Positions 41,508-48,576 of a stretch of 58,317 bases of DNA are shown here, one piece after another. Origin of the DNA: a virus; IMG/VR virus record IMGVR_UViG_3300031774_000014, positions 1 to 58,317 of that record; one strand, given 5' to 3'. The stretch's first letter is position 1; each line of letters begins with the position of its first letter. The notes beneath the pieces were generated by a model. It was not told the DNA's origin. It searched no databases and saw nothing but the letters and a program-made list of their open reading frames with translations. The translations under genes and the position numbers were made by a program.

Positions 41508-41709
41508 GCCTTGTGATAACAAATCGCCTAATGTTTTTAAGCACATCTCTTAATTTTATTTCAACCCTTGCTCTACTTACATCAATCTCTTCCCCTATCT
41601 CTCTGAGTTTCATCTTATGCCAATAGCGCATTTCTAATAGTTCTGAGTCTTCATTGTTCAAGCGAGCCATAACTTGCTCGATGTAATCTTTTGTTTCGTA
41701 TGGTGTCAT
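41482..41709 (-). CDS. Sigma-70 region-4-like HTH protein
   Basis: A 75-residue protein. LNNEDSELLEMRYWHKMKLR followed by EIGEEIDVSRARVEIKLRDV matches the helix-turn-helix of sigma region 4 (L-x-x-R-Y-x-x-x-x-x-L-x-E-I-[GA]-x-x-x-x-x-S-x-x-R-V). It has no region 2, so it cannot act alone as a sigma; an anti-sigma, sigma-appropriating or DNA-binding regulator role is likely. It is a candidate early regulator of the dyad element. Confidence 0.65.
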   Translation of the reverse strand: MTPYETKDYIEQVMARLNNEDSELLEMRYWHKMKLREIGEEIDVSRARVEIKLRDVLKNIRRFVITRLDKALPLN

Positions 41710-41715
41710 AATAGT

Positions 41716-41744
41716 AAGGTAAATTAGTTTTAGGAGTTAAGCAA
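41716..41744 (-). promoter_or_regulatory. Leaderless-type promoter
   Basis: TTGCTT, 17 bp, TACCTT, 6 bp, ATG at 41709. Confidence 0.7.
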
Positions 41745-42086
41745 GCTTTTTTCTTCACGAATTGCAACGAGTAAATCTTCGTGAGCTTTTCCGTCAAGTT
41801 GAAATTGTCTCATGAGTTTAGAAATGTCAATAGGTTTTTGCCATCCTAGCACATCATCATATAAAGAAAGAGGAACTTTCTTTCTGTCTCCGCCCTCATC
41901 AAATTGAGCACCAAACACTGCAACTTCAAAAGTTTCATGCTGATAAGTACCATAAGGCAAAGACCAATCGTCTTCTATGTCGCCCGCAATAACAGAAAAT
42001 AAATATCCGTTGTCAAGCTCAAGTGATGCAGTCCATCTTTTAATATCTTTGTGGTGTGTGAATTTTAAATCATTGAATGTTTTCAT
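41730..42086 (-). CDS. Small early protein, unknown function
   Basis: A 118-residue mixed alpha/beta protein (WTASLELDNGYLFSVIAGDI). No family is recognised. The promoter lies 8 bp rather than 6 bp from the ATG. Confidence 0.6.
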   Translation of the reverse strand: MKTFNDLKFTHHKDIKRWTASLELDNGYLFSVIAGDIEDDWSLPYGTYQHETFEVAVFGAQFDEGGDRKKVPLSLYDDVLGWQKPIDISKLMRQFQLDGKAHEDLLVAIREEKSLLNS

Positions 42087-42094
42087 ATAATAAT

Positions 42095-42123
42095 AAACTA
42101 AATTAGTTTGTTTTGTTTGTCAA
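42095..42123 (-). promoter_or_regulatory. Promoter, 2-nt leader variant
   Basis: TTGACA, 17 bp, TAGTTT, 8 bp, ATG at 42086. Confidence 0.7.
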
Positions 42124-42512
42124 CTATTATCTTCAAGGCTTGCCCACTCTGCTTCGCCCGCAATAATATCCATGATGTCAGAAATAACTTGATCGTAAAT
42201 TTTAGCATCCATTCTGTGATACTTGTTAAGCTTTTTATCAAATTCTTTACAAGCCTGACTTATAAAACATGGAGCATGGTCAACGAACCGATTAAAGAGT
42301 CCGTCATCTGTGTGAATGACATTTTTTTTCTTGCCCGATTCTATAATCTCTTCCAATTCACTTTCTATCCAGTCTTCATGCTCTTCGGAAATTTCACCAC
42401 AATCTTTGTAATATTGTTTTTTTCTTTCTCCTATTAGTTCTTGATGTAATTTTTTATGCTCAATCAAGTCGTCTCTTAATTCAAATAATTTTTTAAAAGT
42501 TTCTTTTTTCAT
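42120..42512 (-). CDS. Small early protein, unknown function
   Basis: A 130-residue charged helical protein from the ATG at 42512, chosen because the promoter lies exactly 6 bp upstream (a longer reading frame exists but has no such support). It contains DDLIEHKKLHQELIGERKKQ. No family is recognised. Confidence 0.6.
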   Translation of the reverse strand: MKKETFKKLFELRDDLIEHKKLHQELIGERKKQYYKDCGEISEEHEDWIESELEEIIESGKKKNVIHTDDGLFNRFVDHAPCFISQACKEFDKKLNKYHRMDAKIYDQVISDIMDIIAGEAEWASLEDNS

Positions 42513-42517
42513 AATAA

Positions 42518-42757
42518 TTATATAACTTCTTGTAAGTCTTTTGTCAATGCTCTTTCTGCATCTACTTGTTCTTGTAATAAGTTGAGTTTGTTTAGTAAGC
42601 CTTTGTAGCCGATATAGTCGCCACGAAAGTGACCTTTCCATACTCCGTCAACTCGTTGAAATGTGATATCCCACTTCGATTTATAGTCATAAGTTCTTAG
42701 CAAGCCATTTGGCAAGCGCTCGAAGTAGAATTCTTTTCCGTTGTCTTTAATTGTCAT
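42518..42757 (-). CDS. Small early protein, unknown function
   Basis: A 79-residue protein from the ATG at 42757 (promoter-supported). WDITFQRVDGVWKGHFRGDY suggests a small beta domain. Its last codons contain the promoter of the next gene. Confidence 0.6.
   Translation of the reverse strand: MTIKDNGKEFYFERLPNGLLRTYDYKSKWDITFQRVDGVWKGHFRGDYIGYKGLLNKLNLLQEQVDAERALTKDLQEVI
42519..42547 (-). promoter_or_regulatory. Leaderless-type promoter
   Basis: TTGACA, 17 bp, TATATA, 6 bp, ATG at 42512. It lies entirely inside the 3' end of the upstream gene. Confidence 0.8.
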
Positions 42758-42763
42758 AAATAT

Positions 42764-42792
42764 AAAGTAGTTTAGTTTTTGCTCTGTGTCAA
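42764..42792 (-). promoter_or_regulatory. Leaderless-type promoter
   Basis: TTGACA, 17 bp, TACTTT, 6 bp, ATG at 42757. Confidence 0.8.
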
Positions 42793-42971
42793 ATAGAAAC
42801 ACGAATAAATTCTGTAGTGCTGTTACCCACATCAGCGCGGATAAAATGAATCAAATCTTCCTCCAATGCTTGCTCGACTGTGGCGAGGTGATCTTTGAGT
42901 TTGCTACTGTAGAGCCAAATCTCTCCGTCCTGGGTTGAATTGATAAGTTCGATTAGTTCTTTTGTTGTCAT
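42789..42971 (-). CDS. Small early protein, element-controlled
   Basis: A 60-residue protein (QDGEIWLYSSKLKDHLATVE). Function unknown. It is controlled by a TTGCTA promoter and dyad element c. Confidence 0.6.
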   Translation of the reverse strand: MTTKELIELINSTQDGEIWLYSSKLKDHLATVEQALEEDLIHFIRADVGNSTTEFIRVSI

Positions 42972-42977
42972 ACCAAT

Positions 42978-43006
42978 ACACTAAGGCATCCGGCTAACTA
43001 TAGCAA
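42978..43006 (-). promoter_or_regulatory. Leaderless-type promoter with degenerate -35 (element c)
   Basis: TTGCTA, 17 bp, TAGTGT, 6 bp, ATG at 42971. Confidence 0.8.
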
Positions 43007-43036
43007 GAAAAAAGTGAAATTAATTTAAGATTGTCG

Positions 43037-43103
43037 TAAGTCGTTGACTGCCAGACACTTATGGCGCCCCGGCCCGCCTAAGTCGTTGACTATCAGCGGG
43101 TTA
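43037..43103 (-). repeat. Two-dyad 67-bp element, copy c
   Basis: Dyads begin at 43037 and 43079, with GC core TGGCGCCCCGGCCCGCC between them. The near edge is 66 bp from the ATG at 42971. An orphan promoter points into it. Confidence 0.9.
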
Positions 43104-43114
43104 TAAGATTAATA

Positions 43115-43143
43115 AATGTAGTTGAGTTTGTCGCTCGTGTCAA
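43115..43143 (-). promoter_or_regulatory. Orphan promoter firing into element c
   Basis: TTGACA, 17 bp, TACATT with no ATG at the expected start (TCT instead). The expected start near 43108 is 5 bp from element c, so the RNA would consist of the element itself. Confidence 0.6.
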
Positions 43144-43152
43144 ATTAAAAGA

Positions 43153-43767
43153 TCATTTTTTTTCTTGAGCTTTGTAGTCGGCAACCATGTCATCCGCCTT
43201 TTTTTTGTCAGATTTCTTAAGTTTGCCGATCTCTTCCAGGAAAACTATAGTGCAACGAGATAATTCTGATTCTTTCCACTCTTCAAATATCATATTCAAG
43301 ATTTCTTTACCAATATTCAAAATATTCTTCCACTCAATATCATCATTACGACGCCAAAGTTTATTCCCATAGCTGTTGTAGTATGCTCGATTGACGTATA
43401 AAGAGTCAATATATTCAAGTAATGTATAATTGATTGCATCCTCAGTTCCTGAATCAAACGTGATAAATGCATTGCAAAAATTTTCCAATGTCAAACTCAA
43501 CCCTTGGCCGAAAACACCTTGTCCGATTATAGATTCTTGAAACATATCGAATACTGAGCAAACCCTTGAATTCTCTACTTTAGGAAAGTTTTCTTGCTCT
43601 TCATCTATTAGTGAAAGGTAATCAGCTTCTACATCATGATCAAGTAAAATGTAAACATCTTCTTGTTTTTTAGCAAGCAAGTGCCTGAACAATTCTGACA
43701 TGAAATAGATTTGCCTGTGAGTTAATTGTTGGTAGATTTTTCTGTTGCTTTCTATTGTTGTTGTCAT
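43153..43767 (-). CDS. Early protein, unknown function, element-controlled
   Basis: A 204-residue helical protein (LTHRQIYFMSELFRHLLAKK; TLLEYIDSLYVNRAYYNSYG) with a Lys-rich end. No family is recognised. It follows dyad element d and a TTGCTA promoter. Confidence 0.6.
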   Translation of the reverse strand: MTTTIESNRKIYQQLTHRQIYFMSELFRHLLAKKQEDVYILLDHDVEADYLSLIDEEQENFPKVENSRVCSVFDMFQESIIGQGVFGQGLSLTLENFCNAFITFDSGTEDAINYTLLEYIDSLYVNRAYYNSYGNKLWRRNDDIEWKNILNIGKEILNMIFEEWKESELSRCTIVFLEEIGKLKKSDKKKADDMVADYKAQEKK

Positions 43768-43773
43768 AATAGT

Positions 43774-43802
43774 AACCTAACACCGCCACCTAACTATAGC
43801 AA
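43774..43802 (-). promoter_or_regulatory. Leaderless-type promoter with degenerate -35 (element d)
   Basis: TTGCTA, 17 bp, TAGGTT, 6 bp, ATG at 43767. Confidence 0.8.
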
Positions 43803-43832
43803 GAAAAAAGTAAAATTAAATGAATGTTGTCG

Positions 43833-43899
43833 TAAGTCGTTAACTATCAGGCACTTATGGCGCCCCGGCCCGCCTAAGTCGTTGACTATCAACAACTTA
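43833..43899 (-). repeat. Two-dyad 67-bp element, copy d
   Basis: Dyads begin at 43833 and 43875. The distal dyad extends outward as CCTAAGT...ACTTAGG, 13-bp arms with one mismatch. The near edge is 66 bp from the ATG at 43767. Confidence 0.9.
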
Positions 43900-43920
43900 G
43901 GAGACTTTTTGGGGGTTGAC

Positions 43921-44649
43921 TTAGTGGGCTAAGTACGCTATGCCCTTTTTGCATCCCTTAATAAAGCAAAGGTTGCAATTATGCGCTTGACAAGTTGCAA
44001 GAATCTTGCCGTCCTCACCCTTTACATAAGTTGCGGGGCAAACAAAATGTCCGTCTTGCTCGGCTTGCTCTTTGCTAGTATAAACCGAAGTGCCCGCGTC
44101 GAGTCCGTCCACTTGAGGGGCTGGCTCGTCAACATAAATTGCGCTTGGCTTAATGCAAACGTTTTTGAGACTAGCTAACTTTTGCAAGTGGGGAAGTTGA
44201 GAATCGCGCTTCCATTCCCTAGTTGGAAACCAAAATTTGATAGTTGGAAATTGTTCGCAAATCTTAATCCACGCGGTAATATACTTAGGCGAAAATAGGT
44301 CGCCTGAATCATGAACTCGAAACAAATCTGTGTTTGTCTTTTTGAGTTGCTTTTTGTTTCCGTGCTTGTCGAAATACTTTGCGCGAATTTGCTTGCACAT
44401 CTCGTCAATAAAGGTTTGCCCGTTGTCTTGATGTAAAGACTTTGTAATAAGATCCGCCTTGCCTTGTAAACTTGCCTTGACATTGGAAAACATATAAAAG
44501 CCCTTGCAAGCATAGCAAGAATCACAAATAAACTTTTTGCCCGCTTCTTTAATCTTTGCTAATAGCTGCGCGGCAGGGCAATACTTGAAAGCGGGAATGT
44601 TGAACGAATAGCAAGGCATCTTGCTTGGATTGGATAATAAGTTAATCAT
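43921..44649 (-). CDS. Gp88-domain-like protein (cysteine-rich)
   Basis: A 242-residue protein. SKMPCYSFNIPAFKYCPAAQ, FICDSCYACKGFYMF, LFRVHDSGDLFSPKYITAWI and the Cys-rich end CQAHNCNLCFIKGC match the mycobacteriophage gene-product-88 domain, a conserved family with no proven function. Multiple CxxC-type pairs suggest metal or Fe-S binding. Start is fixed by the leaderless-type promoter. Confidence 0.75.
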   Translation of the reverse strand: MINLLSNPSKMPCYSFNIPAFKYCPAAQLLAKIKEAGKKFICDSCYACKGFYMFSNVKASLQGKADLITKSLHQDNGQTFIDEMCKQIRAKYFDKHGNKKQLKKTNTDLFRVHDSGDLFSPKYITAWIKICEQFPTIKFWFPTREWKRDSQLPHLQKLASLKNVCIKPSAIYVDEPAPQVDGLDAGTSVYTSKEQAEQDGHFVCPATYVKGEDGKILATCQAHNCNLCFIKGCKKGIAYLAH

Positions 44650-44655
44650 GTATAA

Positions 44656-44684
44656 AATATAGTTGAGTTGTTTTGAGATTGCAA
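44656..44684 (-). promoter_or_regulatory. Leaderless-type promoter
   Basis: TTGCAA, 17 bp, TATATT, 6 bp, ATG at 44649. Confidence 0.7.
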
Positions 44685-44687
44685 GCT

Positions 44688-44879
44688 TTAAGCAACTAAA
44701 TCTTCAAAGAAGTCAGGCTCAAGAGAAAATTCACTTACAAAATGATTTTCCCAATCCGATAGTGTACCGCCTTGTCCGATATCTAGCCACATTGCTGAGT
44801 TAAACGCGACCACTTGATCCTCCGCCTCTCGATGAGTTAATCCGTCGCGGTTCATTAAGGTTTTAATTATTCTGTTCAT
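44688..44879 (-). CDS. Small early protein, element-controlled
   Basis: A 63-residue protein (MNRDGLTHREAEDQVVAFNS), a helical pattern common in small phage proteins. Function unknown. It lies behind element e. Confidence 0.6.
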   Translation of the reverse strand: MNRIIKTLMNRDGLTHREAEDQVVAFNSAMWLDIGQGGTLSDWENHFVSEFSLEPDFFEDLVA

Positions 44880-44885
44880 AAATAT

Positions 44886-44914
44886 AAAGTACCACCAAAC
44901 CTAACCGAACACAA
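44886..44914 (-). promoter_or_regulatory. Leaderless-type promoter with degenerate -35 (element e)
   Basis: TTGTGT, 17 bp, TACTTT, 6 bp, ATG at 44879. Confidence 0.75.
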
Positions 44915-44944
44915 GAAAAAAGTGAATTAAATCGAAAGTTGTCG

Positions 44945-45011
44945 TAAGTCGTTGGCTATCAGGCACTTATGGCGCCCGGGGCGCTGTAAGTCGTTGACTA
45001 TCAGTGGGTTA
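44945..45011 (-). repeat. Two-dyad 67-bp element, copy e
   Basis: Dyads begin at 44945 and 44987. The core reads TGGCGCCCGGGGCGCTG, different bases but again self-complementary. The near edge is 66 bp from the ATG at 44879; a terminator lies just upstream. Confidence 0.9.
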
Positions 45012-45034
45012 TACAACTTATACCCCCACAAAAA

Positions 45035-45059
45035 AGCCCCTCCGACAACGGGAGGGGCT
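45035..45059 (-). terminator. Intrinsic terminator
   Basis: AGCCCCTCC and GGAGGGGCT pair around a 7-base loop, followed on the minus strand by TTTTT. It ends the operon that begins at 47112. Confidence 0.9.
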
Positions 45060-45078
45060 GTATTTGGCAAGATCGTAT

Positions 45079-45237
45079 TTATCGTCCTCGCTTTTCCAAT
45101 TGATACAATTTATCCAAAAGGCCCATATGCTGAGATTTTAGGTTATAATAATCCGGAGTGTTCTCTCCGTAAATCTCGCGCACTGCGAGTTGATATCCAA
45201 GTTTACGAATGTTGTCCTGTAGTGTTTTAATTGACAT
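45079..45237 (-). CDS. 52-residue protein, last gene of operon
   Basis: A short gene read directly: MSIKTLQDNIRKLGYQLAVR, ending LYQLEKRGR. It starts 5 bp after the stop of the WYL-like gene and ends 20 bp before a strong terminator. GAGGATAAAAATT before the ATG gives a ribosome site. Function unknown. Confidence 0.65.
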   Translation of the reverse strand: MSIKTLQDNIRKLGYQLAVREIYGENTPDYYNLKSQHMGLLDKLYQLEKRGR

Positions 45238-45242
45238 AATTT

Positions 45243-45476
45243 TTATCCTCTGTTAAGTGAAATGACGCGATCATAGCGAAAAGAACGGATTCCGCCTTTG
45301 TTGAAGCAATAAGCTCTAAAGCCCGCAACCGAAAGACCTTCCTTCGAATTGCCGAACTCGTTCTTGTGTTTTGGTTTAGTGATGGTGTACATCTGAGTGA
45401 CTCCGTTAGCCTTGGTATAAAGCACTTGGTAGCGCGCATTAAATAGACTAAGAATTTTGTTTAATAACTTCTTCAT
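45243..45476 (-). CDS. WYL-like small domain protein
   Basis: A 77-residue protein from the ATG at 45476, chosen because AGGAG lies 8-9 bp upstream. GLSVAGFRAYCFNKGGIRSF followed by RYDRVISLNRG resembles the C-terminal WYL-domain pattern (FRAYC...R.FR.DRI), a ligand- or nucleic-acid-sensing fold. It overlaps the upstream gene by 29 bp. Confidence 0.55.
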   Translation of the reverse strand: MKKLLNKILSLFNARYQVLYTKANGVTQMYTITKPKHKNEFGNSKEGLSVAGFRAYCFNKGGIRSFRYDRVISLNRG

Positions 45477-45699
45477 TTTCTTCTTCTCCTGTGATAGGGT
45501 TTTGATTGTAGTGGTTGTAAGCATCAGTCACTTCTTGTGCTGATTCGAAACTTACAGAAATAATATCTCTTGTGTTGTATGGGTGGTAATCTGTGGAAGA
45601 CTCTTCAAAGAATAACTCCCAAAGCTCGCTTACTTCATCCCATGTTGGTAAATCTAGTGGTCTGCCGATGCAGGTTGCTTCTATGTAATTGTTTTTCAT
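45448..45699 (-). CDS. Small early protein, unknown function
   Basis: An 83-residue acidic protein (LPTWDEVSELWELFFEESST). It is coupled by 4 bp to the gene before it. A weak promoter-like TTGCAA, 16 bp, TAATAT also lies before its ATG. Confidence 0.6.
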   Translation of the reverse strand: MKNNYIEATCIGRPLDLPTWDEVSELWELFFEESSTDYHPYNTRDIISVSFESAQEVTDAYNHYNQNPITGEEENEEVIKQNS

Positions 45700-45956
45700 T
45701 CTTCTATATTATATATGCCGAAGTGGTTTGCAAGCTTTAAAATGTTAGAATCTTCATTAAAAAAGTGGTAAGCATATGTGAGTAGTGCCTCTTTACTCCT
45801 GTCGTTGTAATCTCTAATCTCATCATAAATCTCAAAAATATTGAGATTCCAATTCCATGATTCTACTATGTCTGACACTTTCTCTCCGTCTACCAAGAGA
45901 GAGCCTGTCTGATCCATAGCTTGTTGCTTTGTTAATTTTGTATAAGTAGTAGTCAT
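45696..45956 (-). CDS. Small early protein, unknown function
   Basis: An 86-residue protein (LLVDGEKVSDIVESWNWNLN), coupled by 4 bp overlaps on both sides. No family is recognised. Confidence 0.6.
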   Translation of the reverse strand: MTTTYTKLTKQQAMDQTGSLLVDGEKVSDIVESWNWNLNIFEIYDEIRDYNDRSKEALLTYAYHFFNEDSNILKLANHFGIYNIEE

Positions 45957-46180
45957 AGTGATGCCCCTTCCATTGAGCCGTTAAGGCATAGTTCGTATTC
46001 TAGTGATTGTAAATCAACAATAATGTCCGCAAGGACTTCTTCTGCTGATTGTACTGTGAATCCATCCACGCCAAGTTCTTGTCCGCGTTCGACATTAGCC
46101 TTGTCCATAGCATCTGCATATCTAAGGTTTCCGTCAACGAGATGGCGAATGGTTTGTATAACTTTTTCTTGTGTCATCAT
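45953..46180 (-). CDS. Small early protein, unknown function
   Basis: A 75-residue helical protein (TIRHLVDGNLRYADAMDKAN). Internal promoter in the operon; the first of two adjacent ATGs is at the leaderless distance. Confidence 0.6.
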   Translation of the reverse strand: MMTQEKVIQTIRHLVDGNLRYADAMDKANVERGQELGVDGFTVQSAEEVLADIIVDLQSLEYELCLNGSMEGASL

Positions 46181-46186
46181 ATAAAC

Positions 46187-46215
46187 AATATAGGTTATCT
46201 GAGTGCGGTTGTCAA
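46187..46215 (-). promoter_or_regulatory. Leaderless-type internal promoter
   Basis: TTGACA, 17 bp, TATATT, 6 bp, ATG at 46180. It overlaps the end of the upstream gene. Confidence 0.75.
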
Positions 46216-46398
46216 CTCATTTTGAAACTTTTTTGCTTCAACTAAATCTTTTAAGTCGAAGCTAATAGATACAAGGTTTTCATTGATGTTCTTCATTACC
46301 TTGACGAGATCCTCCATGTTTGCATGTCTGCGGTGTTCCAGCATCTCATCGCTGAGTCCGTCAATGGCGGTTTTAATTGCATATATTTCTTCTTTCAT
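46195..46398 (-). CDS. Small coiled-coil protein, unknown function
   Basis: A 67-residue helical protein (DGLSDEMLEHRRHANMEDLV), directly abutting the stop of the upstream gene. Confidence 0.6.
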   Translation of the reverse strand: MKEEIYAIKTAIDGLSDEMLEHRRHANMEDLVKVMKNINENLVSISFDLKDLVEAKKFQNELTTALR

Positions 46399-46596
46399 TT
46401 AACTATACATTACTCCTTCTAATTCTGATTGCAACCATAATATGGCTTTTTGTCTGATGTCACAGTGTGAGACTTCAGTAAATACATTGTCATTGACTCG
46501 AAGATAAAGATCGTTTCCGTTCTTTTTCTCTGTCTCTAGGTCGTTTTCTTTATACCACTTTTGGGCATAATCTATCATTCTTTGTTCGTGGCTCAT
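46399..46596 (-). CDS. Small early protein, unknown function
   Basis: A 65-residue protein (YAQKWYKENDLETEKKNGND) inside a tightly packed operon. No family is recognised. Confidence 0.6.
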   Translation of the reverse strand: MSHEQRMIDYAQKWYKENDLETEKKNGNDLYLRVNDNVFTEVSHCDIRQKAILWLQSELEGVMYS

Positions 46597-46597
46597 T

Positions 46598-46702
46598 TTA
46601 ATCCTCGCTGTTTATGTAAGCATTGTATAGTTTTAATAAATCTGCATCAGATCCATGTTCAATGATGCTCATTAGGTAGTCGACAATTTCTTCTTTGTTC
46701 AT
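46598..46702 (-). CDS. 34-residue acidic peptide gene
   Basis: A short gene read directly: MNKEEIVDYLMSIIEHGSDA, ending NAYINSED. Its ATG overlaps the previous stop (ATGA) and its TAA lies 1 bp before the next ATG, so it fills the gap exactly. Function unknown. Confidence 0.6.
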   Translation of the reverse strand: MNKEEIVDYLMSIIEHGSDADLLKLYNAYINSED

Positions 46703-47112
46703 GATATATAGGCGGTTACTTGGTTGTGTGATAATAAAACTTCATCTGCATAGTATACAAAACTTTCATCCTTCTTGTCAACAAAAGTTTCATACTTATA
46801 GGGGTTGTATGTTACCTCAACTTCTCTAGTGGCAACTTGGGGATTGCGGGATACATTCTCAGCATCCTGAAGATAACCCTTGACAAAAGCATGGACATTC
46901 TTACGCTTCTCACGAAGAACCTTTTCTCTGCCCTTGATGTCAACATGGAAATAGCAATCCCAAAGTCCAATACTTTCTCCCCTGGGAATGTGAGCCTTAA
47001 CTAAACCATGTTGCTTGATGCTCCAACAATCCTTGTGTAGATTCTTGTAAACATATACGGGGCGATTCTTTTTAATCGTGTATCTTGGGTCTTGTTGGTT
47101 TCTCTTAATCAT
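46699..47112 (-). CDS. Conserved phage protein, first gene of element-controlled operon
   Basis: A 137-residue protein with VYVYKNLHKDCWSIKQHGLV, a motif seen in small conserved phage proteins of unknown function. It opens the operon 47112-45079 (nine genes) behind dyad element f. Confidence 0.65.
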   Translation of the reverse strand: MIKRNQQDPRYTIKKNRPVYVYKNLHKDCWSIKQHGLVKAHIPRGESIGLWDCYFHVDIKGREKVLREKRKNVHAFVKGYLQDAENVSRNPQVATREVEVTYNPYKYETFVDKKDESFVYYADEVLLSHNQVTAYIS

Positions 47113-47118
47113 ATAACT

Positions 47119-47147
47119 ACAATAAGGTAGTTTTTTAATAACTGCAA
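47119..47147 (-). promoter_or_regulatory. Leaderless-type promoter with degenerate -35 (element f)
   Basis: TTGCAG, 17 bp, TATTGT, 6 bp, ATG at 47112. Confidence 0.8.
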
Positions 47148-47177
47148 GAAAAAAATGCGATTAAATGAAAATAGTTG

Positions 47178-47244
47178 TAAACCGTTGAGTACCAACACTT
47201 TATGGCGCCCGGGGCGCCGTAAGTCATTGACTATCAACAACTTA
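47178..47244 (-). repeat. Two-dyad 67-bp element, copy f
   Basis: Dyads begin at 47178 (most diverged box) and 47220, with a self-complementary core GGCGCCCGGGGCGCC. The near edge is 66 bp from the ATG at 47112, and a terminator lies upstream. Confidence 0.9.
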
Positions 47245-47267
47245 TGAAACTATGTGGCACAAAAAAA

Positions 47268-47287
47268 CCCCCTCCCGAAGGAGGGGG
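47268..47287 (-). terminator. Intrinsic terminator with tetraloop
   Basis: CCCCCTCC and GGAGGGGG around a four-base loop (UUCG on the transcript), followed on the minus strand by TTTTTTT. Confidence 0.95.
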
Positions 47288-47310
47288 CGAACCAACAACA
47301 TATAACTAAC

Positions 47311-48183
47311 CTATAAAACCTCTACCAACTCGCCTTCTTCAACCTCCATGTCAAGAGTATTGTCGACATGATTATTGATATCGAAACTAACTTCGCCATC
47401 GAGAACAGAATGCAAAGCATCTGACCTATTAGGAAGCTGAACAAGATTGCCCTTGTACACTTCTGTGAAAGCATTGTAAAGAGAATTAACATTGCGATCC
47501 CAAAATTCGGGATGATCGGAAGACTCCCATTGATCGACAACATCAATGATTTTAGATTTCGGCAATGCCCCTGCTTTGCAGGCGCGAATTACTATATCAT
47601 TAGCTTGTGCATTGCTAATCTCTAAATTCTTGTAAGCCTCTATTCTTGAGTCTTGACCATGCCAAAAGCCAAAAAGCTTACCGAGTGCGCGATTGATTGT
47701 AAAATCAAGATCGTTAAGAATGTTTCGAGTATGACGACGCGCAAGCTTGATCGTATTGGTAAAAATTAAATTGTCACAAACAAATGGCGCGTCACCTGCA
47801 CACAATCCCGCAGGAAAAGTTTTGTCGTGAGAATTGCGGATGCCAACTACACAACCACGATCAGTTGAAACCCTGTTAGGGTGATCAACCGAAAATAATC
47901 CGAAGTAATGCTTGCGATCCCTAGCAAGAGAGTGAACCTCATCTTGAATCGTAAAACCATTGGAATCAAGAAACCCTTTGGTGCGCTCAACTACATCATG
48001 GTGAGCGATAGGTTGGTAAGAAACGGCTCGCTCGCCATTGGCATTTTCTTTTTTGCGATACTCTACGGGTGGAGTAGGAACTCCAACAACTTGGTCAAAT
48101 TCTACAAGAGTACGATTACCTCCGCAGATGTTAAGGTTAACAGATTTGCGAGGAGCGGTAGTGATGTTTTGTTCGTTATTCAT
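47311..48183 (-). CDS. DUF932-like phage/plasmid protein
   Basis: A 290-residue protein whose segments (YFGLFSVDHPNRVSTDRGCV, VGIRNSHDKTFPAGLCAGDA, FVCDNLIFTN) match the DUF932/phage-plasmid protein family (about 250-300 residues) of unknown function. A short acidic tail follows. It is a single-gene unit with its own promoter and strong terminator. Confidence 0.75.
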   Translation of the reverse strand: MNNEQNITTAPRKSVNLNICGGNRTLVEFDQVVGVPTPPVEYRKKENANGERAVSYQPIAHHDVVERTKGFLDSNGFTIQDEVHSLARDRKHYFGLFSVDHPNRVSTDRGCVVGIRNSHDKTFPAGLCAGDAPFVCDNLIFTNTIKLARRHTRNILNDLDFTINRALGKLFGFWHGQDSRIEAYKNLEISNAQANDIVIRACKAGALPKSKIIDVVDQWESSDHPEFWDRNVNSLYNAFTEVYKGNLVQLPNRSDALHSVLDGEVSFDINNHVDNTLDMEVEEGELVEVL

Positions 48184-48189
48184 AATGTT

Positions 48190-48218
48190 GATAATATAGT
48201 AATGATTGTTTTTGTCAA
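48190..48218 (-). promoter_or_regulatory. Promoter with the same -35 to ATG distance
   Basis: TTGACA lies at the standard distance from the ATG at 48183. The best -10 (TATTAT) gives 16 bp spacing and a 7-bp gap. Confidence 0.65.
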
Positions 48219-48227
48219 TGGTTAATT

Positions 48228-48461
48228 TTAATTGTTGTAAGTTTTTTTTAGTTGGTCGTAGGCATAAGCTTTTCCTGCGATACTTTCAAAAACTTCTTTT
48301 AATAAAGAGTAGCCTAATAAATCCCTAGCATCTAAATCTGCTTTGTCAATGATATTGGTCTCTAATAATTCAGTCGCTGTATCCATTGCTTGTATGGAAT
48401 CTAAATTACTAAAGTCGATCTCTGTGTCGTCTTCGTTGTGTGAGTTAGGTATATAATACAT
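48228..48461 (-). CDS. Small acidic early protein, unknown function
   Basis: A 77-residue protein (EIDFSNLDSIQAMDTATELL). It overlaps the 41-residue gene by 17 bp. Confidence 0.6.
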   Translation of the reverse strand: MYYIPNSHNEDDTEIDFSNLDSIQAMDTATELLETNIIDKADLDARDLLGYSLLKEVFESIAGKAYAYDQLKKTYNN

Positions 48462-48570
48462 AATTTTTCTTGTGTTTAAGTTTGCGGTCTAAAACTTTGT
48501 TATTCATCTTGAAGGCTCTTGCCTTAGTGAAAAGGATTGGTTTTCTTACTTTTACTTCTCTCGCTTTCAT
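48445..48570 (-). CDS. 41-residue basic peptide gene, element-controlled
   Basis: A short gene read directly: MKAREVKVRKPILFTKARAF, ending KNYVLYT. Very Lys/Arg-rich. The ATG lies 6 bp after the -10 of an element-g promoter. A nucleic-acid-binding role is possible but not shown. Confidence 0.65.
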   Translation of the reverse strand: MKAREVKVRKPILFTKARAFKMNNKVLDRKLKHKKNYVLYT

Positions 48571-48576
48571 ATATAC

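Noticed and set aside
42513-42641. Upstream extension of the 42120-42512 gene
   Set aside because: The added residues would come from the antiparallel-composed end of the upstream gene, and the promoter lies inside it; the ATG at 42512 is exactly 6 bp after the -10.
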